64,000 nt of DNA from Pseudozobellia sp. WGM2 (lineage in GTDB: Bacteria; Bacteroidota; Bacteroidia; Flavobacteriales; Flavobacteriaceae): the NCBI RefSeq assembly GCF_017810075.1, contig NZ_JADNYK010000007.1, positions 1-64,000 on the forward strand, given 5' to 3'. The notes beneath the pieces are model-generated. The model had not been told where the DNA came from. It did not search any database and saw nothing but the letters and a program-made list of their open reading frames with translations. Of this stretch, positions 54,142 to 63,989 are shown piece after piece. The translations under genes and the position numbers were made by a program. The stretch's first letter is position 1, and every line of letters starts with the position of its first letter.

Positions 54142-57100
54142 TTAAAATGACAGGGTTGCTCCTAAGGTTACCGTTCTAGGCACCGGATAAGCTGAATCGT
54201 CTCGACCGGGATTAATACCGCCTGCCGTACTAACCTGTGGATTTCCTCCCGGAAAATCTGAAAACAAGTAGAGATTGTCTGTGTTGATATAGATACGAGC
54301 ATTTCGGATGGCTCCCTCGGGGTTTAGAGGAATGGTATACCCCAAAGAGACATTCTTGATCCAAATATGACTGGCATCGTGAACATAGAAAGAGTTCGAT
54401 TCTCTTTCCCATTTCCAATAGGTAGTGGTGGGTACCCTGCCATTGCCCGGGTTTTCGGCAGAACGCCATCTTTCTTTGGCCCTCGCGTCTACATTGAAAA
54501 CACCATCAAGGTTGAGCGTTGTAGATTCTATATTTCTATAAACATCATAATTCTCGGCACCGGTCAGAATCGCATTGAAATCAAACGCCTTATAATCTAG
54601 GCCCAAGTTAAACGACCATACATACTCCGGATGTGGATTTCCAATCTCTACCCAATCTGTGGTATCATATGAAATCTCTCCGTCACCATTGGCATCATAA
54701 TAAATGAATGAGCCGGGTATGGCGCCATCTTGCGTTGGACTTGAATTGATCTGATAAACCGTGTTGAACACTCCTAAATTTCTATACCCATGAAGCATAC
54801 CGATAGGCCGACCGACTTGAGAAACATTGTTTGTACCATAAAAACCACCATTTCTAATTTGGTCATTATCATCATTTATCGCCAAGACCTCGTTATCATT
54901 GAATGAAATATTAAAATTACTTCTAATACGAAGGTCTTCTCCGATACTGTTACGGTAGCCAAGAGCAAATTCAATACCCGTATTCTGAACCTTGCCTATA
55001 TTCGTAAAGGTGGACTCAAAACCTGAGATTACCGGAATATTTACCGGCAACAGCATATTCTCTGTAGTTTTCTTATAGTACTCCCCCGTAAAAACCAATG
55101 TGTTATCAAGAATAGTTATATCGACCCCATAGTTGAACTGATCCGATTCTTCCCATCCTAGATTGCGATTTGCCAAAGAGTTCAGCACTTTACCAGGTGC
55201 GAAGCCGTTTCCTAATATATAATTGGAGGATGTCAATGTTGAAAGACTCGGGTAGTTACCGATATTATTGTTGCCCGTCACCCCAAAACTTGCCCTGAGT
55301 TTTAGATCGTTCAACCAATCGGCGTTTTGCAGAAAAGATTCGTCTGAAACCCTCCAACCTAAAGAAACAGCCGGAAAACTTCCCCATCTATTATTTGATC
55401 CAAATCTTGAGCTACCTTCTCTTCTATAAGTGGCCGACAGTAGGTATTTGTCTTTAAAATCGTAGTTCAACCTGGCAAAATAAGCCAACAAACTCCAACT
55501 TGTTTCTCCGGAATTGACACTGAAAATTTCCGCATTTTGTAGAAATCGAATTTGATCATCAGGAAATTTAGTGCCTTGCGAACCAATATTTCTAAGCGTT
55601 GCCTCTTGCGCGGTATAGCCAAGCAATACATCTAGACCATGAGACTCGCCTAGAGACTTCGAGTACGAAAGTAATTGATCGGCAGACCAATTGATTTCTT
55701 CGGCATATTCTTCGGATAAACTTGCATCTCTCGGAGGCGGACCATTGAAACCGTTAGAGGCCAAAGTAGAGGGCCTAAACGAATTGACCCTCTGACCAAT
55801 CAGCGATACATTGGCCGACGATTTGAACTTGAAATCTTTTAGAAAATCGACCTCAACGAACATATTCGACAAGAGCCTGTTTATATGTCTTTTATTTTTC
55901 TCTTCATGTAAAAGTTGAACAGGGTTCAAACTACCGAAAATCAAATCTCCATCGGCATTATATCCTCCTAAATAATTATTGAACGAACCGTCTTCATTAT
56001 AAATGGGCTCTCTAGGGTCTGCCCAAAGGGCAATTCCGGTAACCAAATCTCTACTGCCCTCAGGTATATATCTCTCGTTTGACCTTGAACCAGTTACATT
56101 TAGACCAATATTTATGTTATCGGTAATCTTTGTATTGATGTTGGCCCTTACATTAAAGCGCTCGAAATTGGTTTTAATGATGGCGCCTTCTTGATTCAAA
56201 TAACCCATAGAGATGATAGAATTGCTTCTCTCACCCCCTGAAGTCACGGTAATATTATACTTTTTGAATAAAGCCGCACTGTTCATTATTTCATCTTGCC
56301 AATCAGTATAAGTAGTATTGTTCTCGGGATTTCTTATACGCAGGGGAATTTCAGATTCAGCTGGCTCCCTGCCCTCATTGAATATAAATTTATCGACCCA
56401 ACTTTCTTTTTGAAATTGTCCAAATTCAACCGCATTCAGCATTTTGGTTCTTCGTTCGCTAGGTATGTTCTGTATACCTGAAACCACGTCTAGGGTAACC
56501 GATGTAAGACCTGCCTTGGCACTTTTCGTATTTATCAAAACAACCCCGTTCGATCCTCGAGCCCCATAAATGGCCGTTGAAGCGGCATCTTTCAGAATTG
56601 TTATCGACTCAATATCTCCTGGGTCGATACTAAGGCCAGTGGAAGTTCCGATTGCAAACCCATCAACGACATACAAAGGTTTACTATCAGCACCCAAAGA
56701 ACTGAGGCCACGTATAACTATATCCATTTCTTGACCTGGCCTTCCGGAATTTTGACTCACCACTACCCCTGGGGCCTGGCCTAAAATCAATCTTGATATA
56801 TCAGTGGCCGGTACATCTTTAACCTCTTTTAAATCTACTACCGAAACTGCGGAAACAATATCTCTCTTCCGTTTGGTGCCATAGCCGACAACCACCACCT
56901 CATCTAAGCCCGCTGCACTTTCATCAAGCATGACCTGAAGGCTTGATTGGCCATTGACCGATACTTCTTTGCTGGCATAGCCAATATAAGAAACCTCCAA
57001 GATGACATTTGAATCGGCAATCGCTATCTGAAACTTACCATCGAAATCAGCAGTGACCCCGTTGGTCGTACCTTTTTCTATAATATTCGCCCCGGCCAAT

Positions 57101-57537
57101 GGAAGACCATCACTATCCGAAACTGTACCAGAAACAGTGAATTGTACCTCTTTCTTCACTAAATTCTTAGCACGCTTTTTTAGAAAAATGGCATTGTCTT
57201 TAGCAAATTGAAATTCAAATTCGGTCAACTCTGCGCATCTATTAAGCAACTGTTCGATTTTCACCGTGCCTTTGTCGATTCTTATTTTAGGGCTGTTCTT
57301 AAAGAGGTCAGAGCGGTAAATAAAATTGTAATCGGTTTGTTTTTTAATGACTTCTAAAATTTCCTCTATTGTAAGAGAAGCGTCATTATCAAATCTGACT
57401 TTTTCATTTTGGGAAAACCCATATTCAGAACTAAATCCGAACGATATTATCGTAAAGAAAAAGATAAAGCTTCTCATAGTCAGCATTAGGATTTTCCTCA
57501 AAAACAGAGGAACACCCTCAAGTAGTTTAGTTTTCAT
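54142..57537 (-). CDS. SusC/RagA-family transporter with STN signalling domain
   Basis: A 1131-residue outer-membrane protein. After a signal (about 15-42) comes an STN domain (about 45-120: LTIEEILEVIKKQTDYNFIY, IEQLLNRC), then a carboxypeptidase-regulatory-like domain (about 130-215), the TonB box region LDEVVVVGYG, the plug (PLYVVDGFAI, SITILKDAASTAIYG) and the barrel, ending TLGATLSF. The STN domain passes a substrate-occupied signal to a FecR-type anti-sigma factor, and a FecR gene lies directly upstream (97-base gap) with its sigma factor. It is therefore both importer and sensor for PUL 2, unlike the SusC of PUL 1. Confidence 0.96.
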   Translation of the reverse strand: MKTKLLEGVPLFLRKILMLTMRSFIFFFTIISFGFSSEYGFSQNEKVRFDNDASLTIEEILEVIKKQTDYNFIYRSDLFKNSPKIRIDKGTVKIEQLLNRCAELTEFEFQFAKDNAIFLKKRAKNLVKKEVQFTVSGTVSDSDGLPLAGANIIEKGTTNGVTADFDGKFQIAIADSNVILEVSYIGYASKEVSVNGQSSLQVMLDESAAGLDEVVVVGYGTKRKRDIVSAVSVVDLKEVKDVPATDISRLILGQAPGVVVSQNSGRPGQEMDIVIRGLSSLGADSKPLYVVDGFAIGTSTGLSIDPGDIESITILKDAASTAIYGARGSNGVVLINTKSAKAGLTSVTLDVVSGIQNIPSERRTKMLNAVEFGQFQKESWVDKFIFNEGREPAESEIPLRIRNPENNTTYTDWQDEIMNSAALFKKYNITVTSGGERSNSIISMGYLNQEGAIIKTNFERFNVRANINTKITDNINIGLNVTGSRSNERYIPEGSRDLVTGIALWADPREPIYNEDGSFNNYLGGYNADGDLIFGSLNPVQLLHEEKNKRHINRLLSNMFVEVDFLKDFKFKSSANVSLIGQRVNSFRPSTLASNGFNGPPPRDASLSEEYAEEINWSADQLLSYSKSLGESHGLDVLLGYTAQEATLRNIGSQGTKFPDDQIRFLQNAEIFSVNSGETSWSLLAYFARLNYDFKDKYLLSATYRREGSSRFGSNNRWGSFPAVSLGWRVSDESFLQNADWLNDLKLRASFGVTGNNNIGNYPSLSTLTSSNYILGNGFAPGKVLNSLANRNLGWEESDQFNYGVDITILDNTLVFTGEYYKKTTENMLLPVNIPVISGFESTFTNIGKVQNTGIEFALGYRNSIGEDLRIRSNFNISFNDNEVLAINDDNDQIRNGGFYGTNNVSQVGRPIGMLHGYRNLGVFNTVYQINSSPTQDGAIPGSFIYYDANGDGEISYDTTDWVEIGNPHPEYVWSFNLGLDYKAFDFNAILTGAENYDVYRNIESTTLNLDGVFNVDARAKERWRSAENPGNGRVPTTTYWKWERESNSFYVHDASHIWIKNVSLGYTIPLNPEGAIRNARIYINTDNLYLFSDFPGGNPQVSTAGGINPGRDDSAYPVPRTVTLGATLSF

Positions 57538-57634
57538 AAATTTGAATGTTGGTTAATTTTAAGTTGATCAATGTATATGGGGATGGAGGTTTAAATTTGA
57601 CAGATCTAGACTCCGTTCCCTTTTTTGTTTTATC

Positions 57635-58771
57635 CTATTTCACGGTTATTGTTTTTTGGTTTATTTCGAAATTTATTTCGTTCGTTTGCCGTATGATGTC
57701 TAGAATATCCTCGATAGCCGTAGCCCTTCTAAAAACACCGTTGAACGCAATGTGCTTCAAATCCTTATCTTGAAATTTCACTTCAAAGTCATACCAACGG
57801 GAGAGTACTTTCATAATATCTTCCAATGATTTGTTTTTAAAGCTGAAATAACCATTTTTCCAAGAGGTTTCATTATCGACGTCTGCCGGTGTTATGCGCA
57901 GTTCTGAAGTTTTAAGATCCAACTTTGATTGAAACCCTGGTTCAAGATTCAGAGATTTGCCGGCATTGTCAATTTTGACCTTGCCTTCGACCAAAGTGGT
58001 GGCAACATGATCTTCACCTTCATAAGCCTTTACGTTAAATTGGGTGCCCAAAACCTCGACCTCATGCTCCCCTGTCATCACAATAAAATTAGCTCCATTA
58101 TGTTCTTCACTGGGGGACACCTCAAAATAAGCTTCCCCGTAGACCAACTCTACCTTTCTAGATTCCCCCGGAATGAATTCTACAGGATATTTTAAACGGG
58201 TTTCGGCATTCACCCAAACTTTAGTACCATCTGCAAGTACCACATAAAACTGGCCTCCCCTAGGTATATCCAGAATATTTTGTGCAATTGTCTTCTTATT
58301 TGAAGTTGCGTCATATATCAGGTGCTTTCCGTCACTAGACACATTTCCTGCACTAAATTGTTGCCCTTCTTCCAACGTAACTTTAGAACCATCTTCTAGC
58401 GTTAGGGTCGCCTTGTCCGTTCCTACTTCAATTTTATCTTCCTTAGGTGTTGAAACTATGGGCGGAGTACGGTCTAAATATATTTCAGCATTTCTATTCA
58501 AAAGCCAAAGAGAAGTAATCGCAAGAAATACGGTTATAGCTGCGGCATACTTTAAGTAGCCGGCTTTGCTTGATTTATTATTGATTTTATAAAAAACTTT
58601 CGCCCATGCATTCCTCGTTTCTACTCGTTTTGGAGTGTTTTCGTATTGCTGTTTAACTCTATGGAAATATGCTTTATGCTCGGGAGATTCATTATACCAA
58701 CTATTGAAAGTATCGGTTTCAGATTCATTTAACGTATTGTTTAATTTCTTGATAATGAGCTTAAATTCCAT
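57635..58771 (-). CDS. fecR: FecR-family anti-sigma factor
   Basis: A 378-residue inner-membrane protein. The cytoplasmic part (1-70) binds the sigma factor; transmembrane helix about 71-92 (GYLKYAAAITVFLAITSLWLL); periplasmic FecR domain about 130-260 (DGTKVWVNAETRLKYPVEF, GEAYFEVSP); C-terminal DUF4974 about 305-378 (LEDIMKVLSRWYDFEVKF), which contacts the STN domain of the transporter. It lies between the ECF sigma gene and the STN-SusC, the normal order for such relays. It may be cleaved to release the sigma factor when substrate is bound. Confidence 0.95.
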   Translation of the reverse strand: MEFKLIIKKLNNTLNESETDTFNSWYNESPEHKAYFHRVKQQYENTPKRVETRNAWAKVFYKINNKSSKAGYLKYAAAITVFLAITSLWLLNRNAEIYLDRTPPIVSTPKEDKIEVGTDKATLTLEDGSKVTLEEGQQFSAGNVSSDGKHLIYDATSNKKTIAQNILDIPRGGQFYVVLADGTKVWVNAETRLKYPVEFIPGESRKVELVYGEAYFEVSPSEEHNGANFIVMTGEHEVEVLGTQFNVKAYEGEDHVATTLVEGKVKIDNAGKSLNLEPGFQSKLDLKTSELRITPADVDNETSWKNGYFSFKNKSLEDIMKVLSRWYDFEVKFQDKDLKHIAFNGVFRRATAIEDILDIIRQTNEINFEINQKTITVK

Positions 58772-58779
58772 AATAAAAA

Positions 58780-58809
58780 ATGGTTGCCTTTTTAAAACAA
58801 GACAACCAT
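58780..58809. promoter_or_regulatory. Inverted repeat just upstream of fecR
   Basis: ATGGTTG (58780-58786) and CAACCAT (58803-58809) are separated by 16 A/T-rich bases, 9 bases before the fecR start. A second small repeat, TGATAA-AAAA-TTATCA (58824-58839), lies beside it. They sit in the 118-base gap between sigma stop and fecR start and could tune fecR translation or be sigma-related. The evidence is structural only. Confidence 0.3.
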
Positions 58810-58889
58810 ATATTCAAAATGGGTGATAAAAAATTATCAAAATGATAAAATTTTAGTCTTTATAATATAAATATCACGGCACTTACAAG

Positions 58890-59453
58890 TTAGTACCAGA
58901 GGAATAGAAGCATGGTTAGTATGAGTTCGGAAAATTTGGCCTTTGCCCTTCGAAGTTGTGTCTTTACCGTATTAACCGATATGTTTAGTTCATCAGCAAT
59001 TTCTTGATAGGCATAATCGCTTTGGAAGCGTAATTCTACAACGGCCTTCATTTTTGTGGGCAACTCGTCAATCACCTTCAAAACTTGGTTGTAGAGCAAT
59101 TGTTTATGGTCTTCGCCGGCCAATTCCATATCCATACCAACCTCGGCTACTGCCGGAATTTCCAGCACTTTGGACTGATCACTAATATTAAATTTCTTAA
59201 GGTGGTTCAAACAAGCATTGCGCACCATTGCAAAAAGGTAAGATTTGAGATTAATATCGATGGTAATTTTATGAGACCTCTCCCAAAGACGCACAAAAAC
59301 TTCTTGAACTATATCTTCACTAGAAGACTTTTCATAAAGGTAGGAATGGGCATAAATTACAAGCTCTGTATACGTAGCATCAAAAAGCTCTTTAAAAGCC
59401 AGATGATTGCCATTACGTATTTCTACAAAATTGATTTCTGCCCCCCTTAACAT
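58890..59453 (-). CDS. ECF RNA polymerase sigma factor
   Basis: A 187-residue sigma-70 family protein from ATG 59453; the longer frame to 59528 adds 25 residues unlike the family. Region 2 is at about 10-85 (AHSYLYEKSSSEDIVQEVFVRLWE) and region 4 at about 120-175 (LPTKMKAVVELRFQSDYAYQEIADELNISVNTVKTQLRRA), with the short linker of ECF factors. It is the Bacteroidota type controlled by FecR partners, and fecR follows at 118 bases. It should direct transcription of the susC-susD operon of PUL 2 once the anti-sigma factor lets go. The spacing suggests sigma and fecR are co-transcribed. Confidence 0.93.
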   Translation of the reverse strand: MLRGAEINFVEIRNGNHLAFKELFDATYTELVIYAHSYLYEKSSSEDIVQEVFVRLWERSHKITIDINLKSYLFAMVRNACLNHLKKFNISDQSKVLEIPAVAEVGMDMELAGEDHKQLLYNQVLKVIDELPTKMKAVVELRFQSDYAYQEIADELNISVNTVKTQLRRAKAKFSELILTMLLFLWY

Positions 59454-59893
59454 GAATAGTAGTTTGGTTCCTTTATTGTAATTATAGGGCTGCATTTTCA
59501 CACTAGACCATAGTTGCCATACAAACACCTGCTAAACAAGATGAAGATGAGCTTTTAAAAGCTTATTTTACATTTTCATCTAACCAAGTATAATTTTTTT
59601 TGCTTTGAAGAGCATCCTGTACTATGCTGCTCTGAGGCGATGGCCCCATTTCTAAATTAGAAGAAATACCAAAAAAACAGGATTTACTTTTCTTAAGTGT
59701 TCAAGAAGGATAAAGTATTATTTTCGTTTAAAATTATAAAGCGCTTGGCAAATTATTCGAACACAATTTACCAAGTGAACATACCTGTAGCAGAAAAAGA
59801 AGTACGATTCTTGTGGAAACTGGTAAAGCAATAGTTTCATATAATGAGCAAAATATCTCAATCGCTAAACACAATTATATACTACAATAATCT
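59454..59893. other. 440-base intergenic region upstream of the sigma gene
   Basis: No gene is supported. It contains the palindrome AGCTTTTAAAAGCT (59550-59563) nested between AGATGA and TCATCT arms, which forms an AT-rich stem 90-120 bases before the sigma start. The sigma promoter and the end of the amylase transcript must both lie here, but neither is clear. Confidence 0.4.
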
Positions 59894-61732
59894 TCACTCC
59901 ACTTCGATGACCATAGCTGTTTTACCAGTAATTTTTAAGCTATCCACAGCCTTATATATCTTTCCCGTTAAAACATCCTTCCCTGAAAGATTGTCCTTGA
60001 GCACTTCTTTATACTCATTCAGGTCAATACTCTTGGCTTTTTCAGCCTTGTTTAAAATTACCATTACCTTTTCACTCTCGGTATACCTAAAGAAAACATA
60101 GGTATTATTCTGAGGAGCAAAATGAATAAGTTTTCCGTTGTGAACGGCCTTATTTCCTTTTCGCCAATTGAAAAGTTTAGCCAGATAATTCTTCGTTTCT
60201 AACTGCGCCTCGGTAAGACCTTCTCCCGTAAAAGAATTTACTTTATCGTTTGGCCAGCCCCCTGGAAAATCAGATCGGATGACGCCGTGATCTTCTGTAC
60301 CCCTATTCTGCATTAAAACTTCTGTACCGTAATAGATTTGAGGTATGCCCCGTACGGTTGCAATATATGTCAAAGCAAGTTTCAATAGTTCTTTATCTTG
60401 GTTTAACTGAGTGAAGATTCGACTCATATCATGGTTATCGGGAAATATTACCAAATTTTGAGGGTTGGGGTATAAATAATCTTGTGCGAGTTCTTCATAA
60501 ACCGCATTCCACGAATCAGAATCATTCAATGAATTGACCAGAGCATTTTGCAAAGGAAAATCCATTAGGCTTTTTAATTCCGATGTATAGCCGTTCGAAT
60601 TTTGCTTTCCCTTCTGCCAATAAGAAACTATAGTGGGTCGCAATACCCACTCCTCGCCGACTATATTGAAGTTTGGATATTCTTTCATCACCGCCTTCGT
60701 CCAATCATTCATAAAGTACATATCGGGGTAAGGGTAAGTATCCATTCGTATGCCTGAAATACCGGAAAACTCTATCCACCAAAGTGTATTCTGTATCAGA
60801 TATTTTGAAAGAGATTTGTTTCGTTGATTCAAATCTGGCATTGTCGGTACAAACCAACCATCAAAAAACGCTTTCTTATCTTTTTCAGTGGCATATGGGT
60901 CTAGTATCACCGTCTTTTTATGATTGGTCTGGGTATATGTATCCCATTGGTTGATCCAATCTTTAGAGGGCAAATCATTCATCCACCAATGATTTAAGCC
61001 CGAATGGTTCGCAATCATGTCCATAATTACTTTCATGCCTTTTTCAGCAGCTTTTTCGCACATCGCTTTAAAAGATGCGTTGCTACCATAACGGGGGTCA
61101 ACTTTGTAAAAGTCTGTAATCGCATAGCCGTGATAACTATAGTCTGGCATATCGTTTTCTAAAATAGGGTTGGTCCAGATGGCCGTAAAACCCAATTCTT
61201 TTATGTAATCTAAATTTTCTACGATTCCTGCTACATCGCCCCCATGCCTACCTGCTTTTTCTTTTCTATTCGGTAGTTCTTTCAAGCCCTCTACAGCATC
61301 GTTGGTAACATCGCCGTTTACAAAACGGTCAGGAGTTATTAAGTAGATGGCATCAGAAGAATCAAAGCCTTCGATGTACCTTCTATTTGCTTTTCTTTGA
61401 TTAATAGGATAGGAATAGGTAAAAGGTTTCGAGCTTGGTTTTTTAAACTGTAATTTAAGTTCACCAGGCTGTGCATTATTTGATATATGAAGGGTCAAAA
61501 ATAGATAGTTGAAATTTTCAACAGTTTTAATACTTTTAAGGGTTACGGCATTTTCATCTTTTAAACTCACTTCATAGCTGGCAATATCTTTTCCGTAGAC
61601 TAGTAACTCAACGGTATTGTGTTCCATACCGACCCACCAATTGGGTGGTTCTACTCGTGTTATAGGGTTTTGCGCCCAAATTTGTGTAAAGCAAAGTGAT
61701 AAAAGTAGCATAAAGCCAGTTGCAATTTTCAT
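59894..61732 (-). CDS. GH13 alpha-amylase / cyclomaltodextrinase-like (SusA-type)
   Basis: A 612-residue exported enzyme; signal 1-20 ends IWA-Q. An N-terminal Ig-like domain (about 22-115; PPNWWVGMEHNTVELLVYG) is typical of Bacteroidota neopullulanase/cyclomaltodextrinase proteins. The barrel carries the GH13 motifs: DMIANHSG, GIRMDTYP with nucleophile D331, IVGEEW with acid/base E360, and FPDNHD with D435. A short C-terminal beta-domain closes it. It should cleave alpha-1,4-glucan such as starch, glycogen or maltodextrin in the periplasm or at the surface. The gene directly upstream, same strand, encodes a regulator with glycogen-binding-like domains, a strong contextual match. Confidence 0.93.
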   Translation of the reverse strand: MKIATGFMLLLSLCFTQIWAQNPITRVEPPNWWVGMEHNTVELLVYGKDIASYEVSLKDENAVTLKSIKTVENFNYLFLTLHISNNAQPGELKLQFKKPSSKPFTYSYPINQRKANRRYIEGFDSSDAIYLITPDRFVNGDVTNDAVEGLKELPNRKEKAGRHGGDVAGIVENLDYIKELGFTAIWTNPILENDMPDYSYHGYAITDFYKVDPRYGSNASFKAMCEKAAEKGMKVIMDMIANHSGLNHWWMNDLPSKDWINQWDTYTQTNHKKTVILDPYATEKDKKAFFDGWFVPTMPDLNQRNKSLSKYLIQNTLWWIEFSGISGIRMDTYPYPDMYFMNDWTKAVMKEYPNFNIVGEEWVLRPTIVSYWQKGKQNSNGYTSELKSLMDFPLQNALVNSLNDSDSWNAVYEELAQDYLYPNPQNLVIFPDNHDMSRIFTQLNQDKELLKLALTYIATVRGIPQIYYGTEVLMQNRGTEDHGVIRSDFPGGWPNDKVNSFTGEGLTEAQLETKNYLAKLFNWRKGNKAVHNGKLIHFAPQNNTYVFFRYTESEKVMVILNKAEKAKSIDLNEYKEVLKDNLSGKDVLTGKIYKAVDSLKITGKTAMVIEVE

Positions 61733-61843
61733 AGTTTAGAGTATTGAGTTGCGACTAAACTAGTTGGAAATCTGCCCTGGTTCGACTTAAATTATAATTT
61801 GATCTATATATTTAATGTTATGCCACTCTTTTAAGCCTTTTGA

Positions 61844-63751
61844 CTAGCTCTCTCTCAAATCATTGAAATATTCTCTGGGAGATTTATTGGTAACCTTTTT
61901 AAACGAACGGTTAAAAGATGATTTGGAATTAAAGCCTACCGCCAAAGCTATGGCCAAGAAAGTCTGGTTCTTGTATTTCTCTTCTTGCGCCCTTTCTATA
62001 AAATCTTGAATTCTATAATGGTTTACAAAATCTCTGAAATTTTTAGTGTAGCCTGCATTGATGGTCTTAGATAAGGTGTGCACATTAGTTTCCATTTTTT
62101 CGGCCAGTTCGGGTAAGCTTAGCTGCGGATTCAGGTATACCTGATCTTGTGTCATCATTACGTGCAATGCCTCTTTCAACTCTTCCAATTCATTAGTATC
62201 GATTTGCGGGCGGTCTACTTCCGATTTTTCCTCTTCTTCTTCTATAGTGGCCATTCTAAAAATTTCCGGTTGCTTTATAGCAAAATATCCAAGCAAGTAG
62301 ACCACAACCGAAAAAACAATCCATATAACATCAATCAACAAATTCACAGTATGGTTTACCGGATTAGCACTATATGTACCATAAACATCGACAACAACAA
62401 TAACCGACCATAGCACAAGACACACCCCAAGTACCATCATTATAATATTCAAGTACTTGATATTTTGGTCAGTGGAATAATTAAGTTCTATATTTTCAAA
62501 ATATCTTTTGATTATCGCCTTGATCCTAAACCAATACCAAATATTGAACACCAAAGCCACCAGTACGATTACTTCATAAATAGCATATGGGGGCGAGTCT
62601 AAAGATTGAAATAAATTTTGCTCGATAAATGTATGCGTAGGTTTAAAGGAAAAGCTGATGTAAATGACCACTTGAACCAAAAAAGGCACGAAATGCGGCC
62701 AAAAGGTCAGAAATGACTTTTTACTATGATGTAATAACCTTTTAATATAAATGAGCAAAATTGGCCCGTACAAGAAAAATATAAAATCGGTCAGCAGCGA
62801 CAGCCTTGGATAATCAGTATAAATTATACGATCATAGATGACTACTCTAGCTATTAAGGTCAACGAGATAATAAAAATGAGAACACTCAGGGCCTGATTT
62901 GCCCATTTGTTATTGTTCTTATTTGAATTAATAATGAATATGAGAAAAAACCCTTGTAAAGCGGTAAGTACTAAAAGCAGGGTATAGGGGTTAAAAATAC
63001 CATAAGATTGGTCTTCCCAATAAGTTATCGAATTTTTTATAGGTTGGTTTCGATTGATTTCTCTACTGCTCAATAAACGATTGGGCCTAGGCCTGCCATA
63101 ACTGTTTCCCTCAACCGTAAGCCAATTGCCCCGTGTAAATTTATATTCAAGCGGTTCTTCAAAAACAGGAACCTCAACTTGATAGGTTTCGTCGGCAAGC
63201 TGCTTCATTTTGTAGCGTTGATCACCCGGTACCCAACCATTAAAATTACCGCATACATAGAATGAAGAATTAGGCGGGGTGTTTCTAGGTATATCGCTCA
63301 GTACAATCGCAATCTTTTTCTGTTCGGATTGAAGATCTAAAATGTCTGACCAACCCGCCACCTGTAAGACCAATGTTTCTTCTGCAGTACTGTTAAAGGA
63401 GTGTTTTCTTACCATTAACGGTGTTCCGTCTTTTTGAACTTCTACGGTTGACCAACTGCCGCGGGTAATTTTATAAGATATCCAAGAGCCATTGAAGAAC
63501 TTGTTTCTCAACTCGTAAGTTCCATCAATTTTTCTCACAAACCTGTAGTTTATATCTGCAGGATCCCAATTATTGAAAGTGCCTGTTAAATAAAGCTCAT
63601 CTGAAGTATGGGTATCTTCTGGCACATAGTCTAATACAAAACTGGTCTGGGCCAACGAGCCGCTGGCATATAGACAGAGTATGACAACCAAAAAAAATCT
63701 GAAATTATTGACTTTTGTAAAAATTTGCCCAAGCAGCTTATTAAAACTCAT
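61844..63751 (-). CDS. Membrane-bound AraC regulator with two glycogen-binding-like domains
   Basis: A 635-residue protein from ATG 63751; earlier ATGs give a longer tail before the signal. Signal about 1-34 (GSLA-Q). Two tandem AMPK-glycogen-binding/CBM48-like domains follow: about 52-115 (LTGTFNNWDPAD, YKITRGSWSTVE) and 163-222 (VCGNFNGWVPGD, YKFTRGNWLTVE). About seven transmembrane helices lie between 255 and 492. A cytoplasmic linker with a Glu run precedes an AraC-type helix-turn-helix (about 535-632; LSLPELAEKM, AVGFNSKSSFNRSFKKV). With an odd number of helices the binding domains are outside and the DNA-binding end inside. I infer a one-component transmembrane sensor for alpha-glucan controlling the amylase gene 111 bases downstream. 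Confidence 0.88.
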   Translation of the reverse strand: MSFNKLLGQIFTKVNNFRFFLVVILCLYASGSLAQTSFVLDYVPEDTHTSDELYLTGTFNNWDPADINYRFVRKIDGTYELRNKFFNGSWISYKITRGSWSTVEVQKDGTPLMVRKHSFNSTAEETLVLQVAGWSDILDLQSEQKKIAIVLSDIPRNTPPNSSFYVCGNFNGWVPGDQRYKMKQLADETYQVEVPVFEEPLEYKFTRGNWLTVEGNSYGRPRPNRLLSSREINRNQPIKNSITYWEDQSYGIFNPYTLLLVLTALQGFFLIFIINSNKNNNKWANQALSVLIFIISLTLIARVVIYDRIIYTDYPRLSLLTDFIFFLYGPILLIYIKRLLHHSKKSFLTFWPHFVPFLVQVVIYISFSFKPTHTFIEQNLFQSLDSPPYAIYEVIVLVALVFNIWYWFRIKAIIKRYFENIELNYSTDQNIKYLNIIMMVLGVCLVLWSVIVVVDVYGTYSANPVNHTVNLLIDVIWIVFSVVVYLLGYFAIKQPEIFRMATIEEEEEKSEVDRPQIDTNELEELKEALHVMMTQDQVYLNPQLSLPELAEKMETNVHTLSKTINAGYTKNFRDFVNHYRIQDFIERAQEEKYKNQTFLAIALAVGFNSKSSFNRSFKKVTNKSPREYFNDLRES

Positions 63752-63965
63752 ATCACCTAAAACATTTGATGACCGGTTCATCGAACACAGGCCAACCAAG
63801 ACAAAACTACTAAGAACCTACTGTTCGAAAGAAACAATTAAATTCTTTATTGTTGTTATCACTAAAATTCTACCTAGTCATTGACACTCAGCTCTTTTGG
63901 AAAAGAGATTCTATATTCACAAGAAACTTAACCCGAGATTATATTTTGAGAATTATATAATGAGA

Positions 63966-63989
63966 AAGGGCCACCAAATGGCAACCCTT
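63966..63989 (-). terminator. Terminator-like hairpin near right edge
   Basis: AAGGG-CCA-CCAAA-TGG-CAA-CCCTT, an 8-pair stem with an internal bulge. It could end transcription of a gene entering on the - strand from beyond the window. There is no strong T run on either side, so support is weak. Confidence 0.3.
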
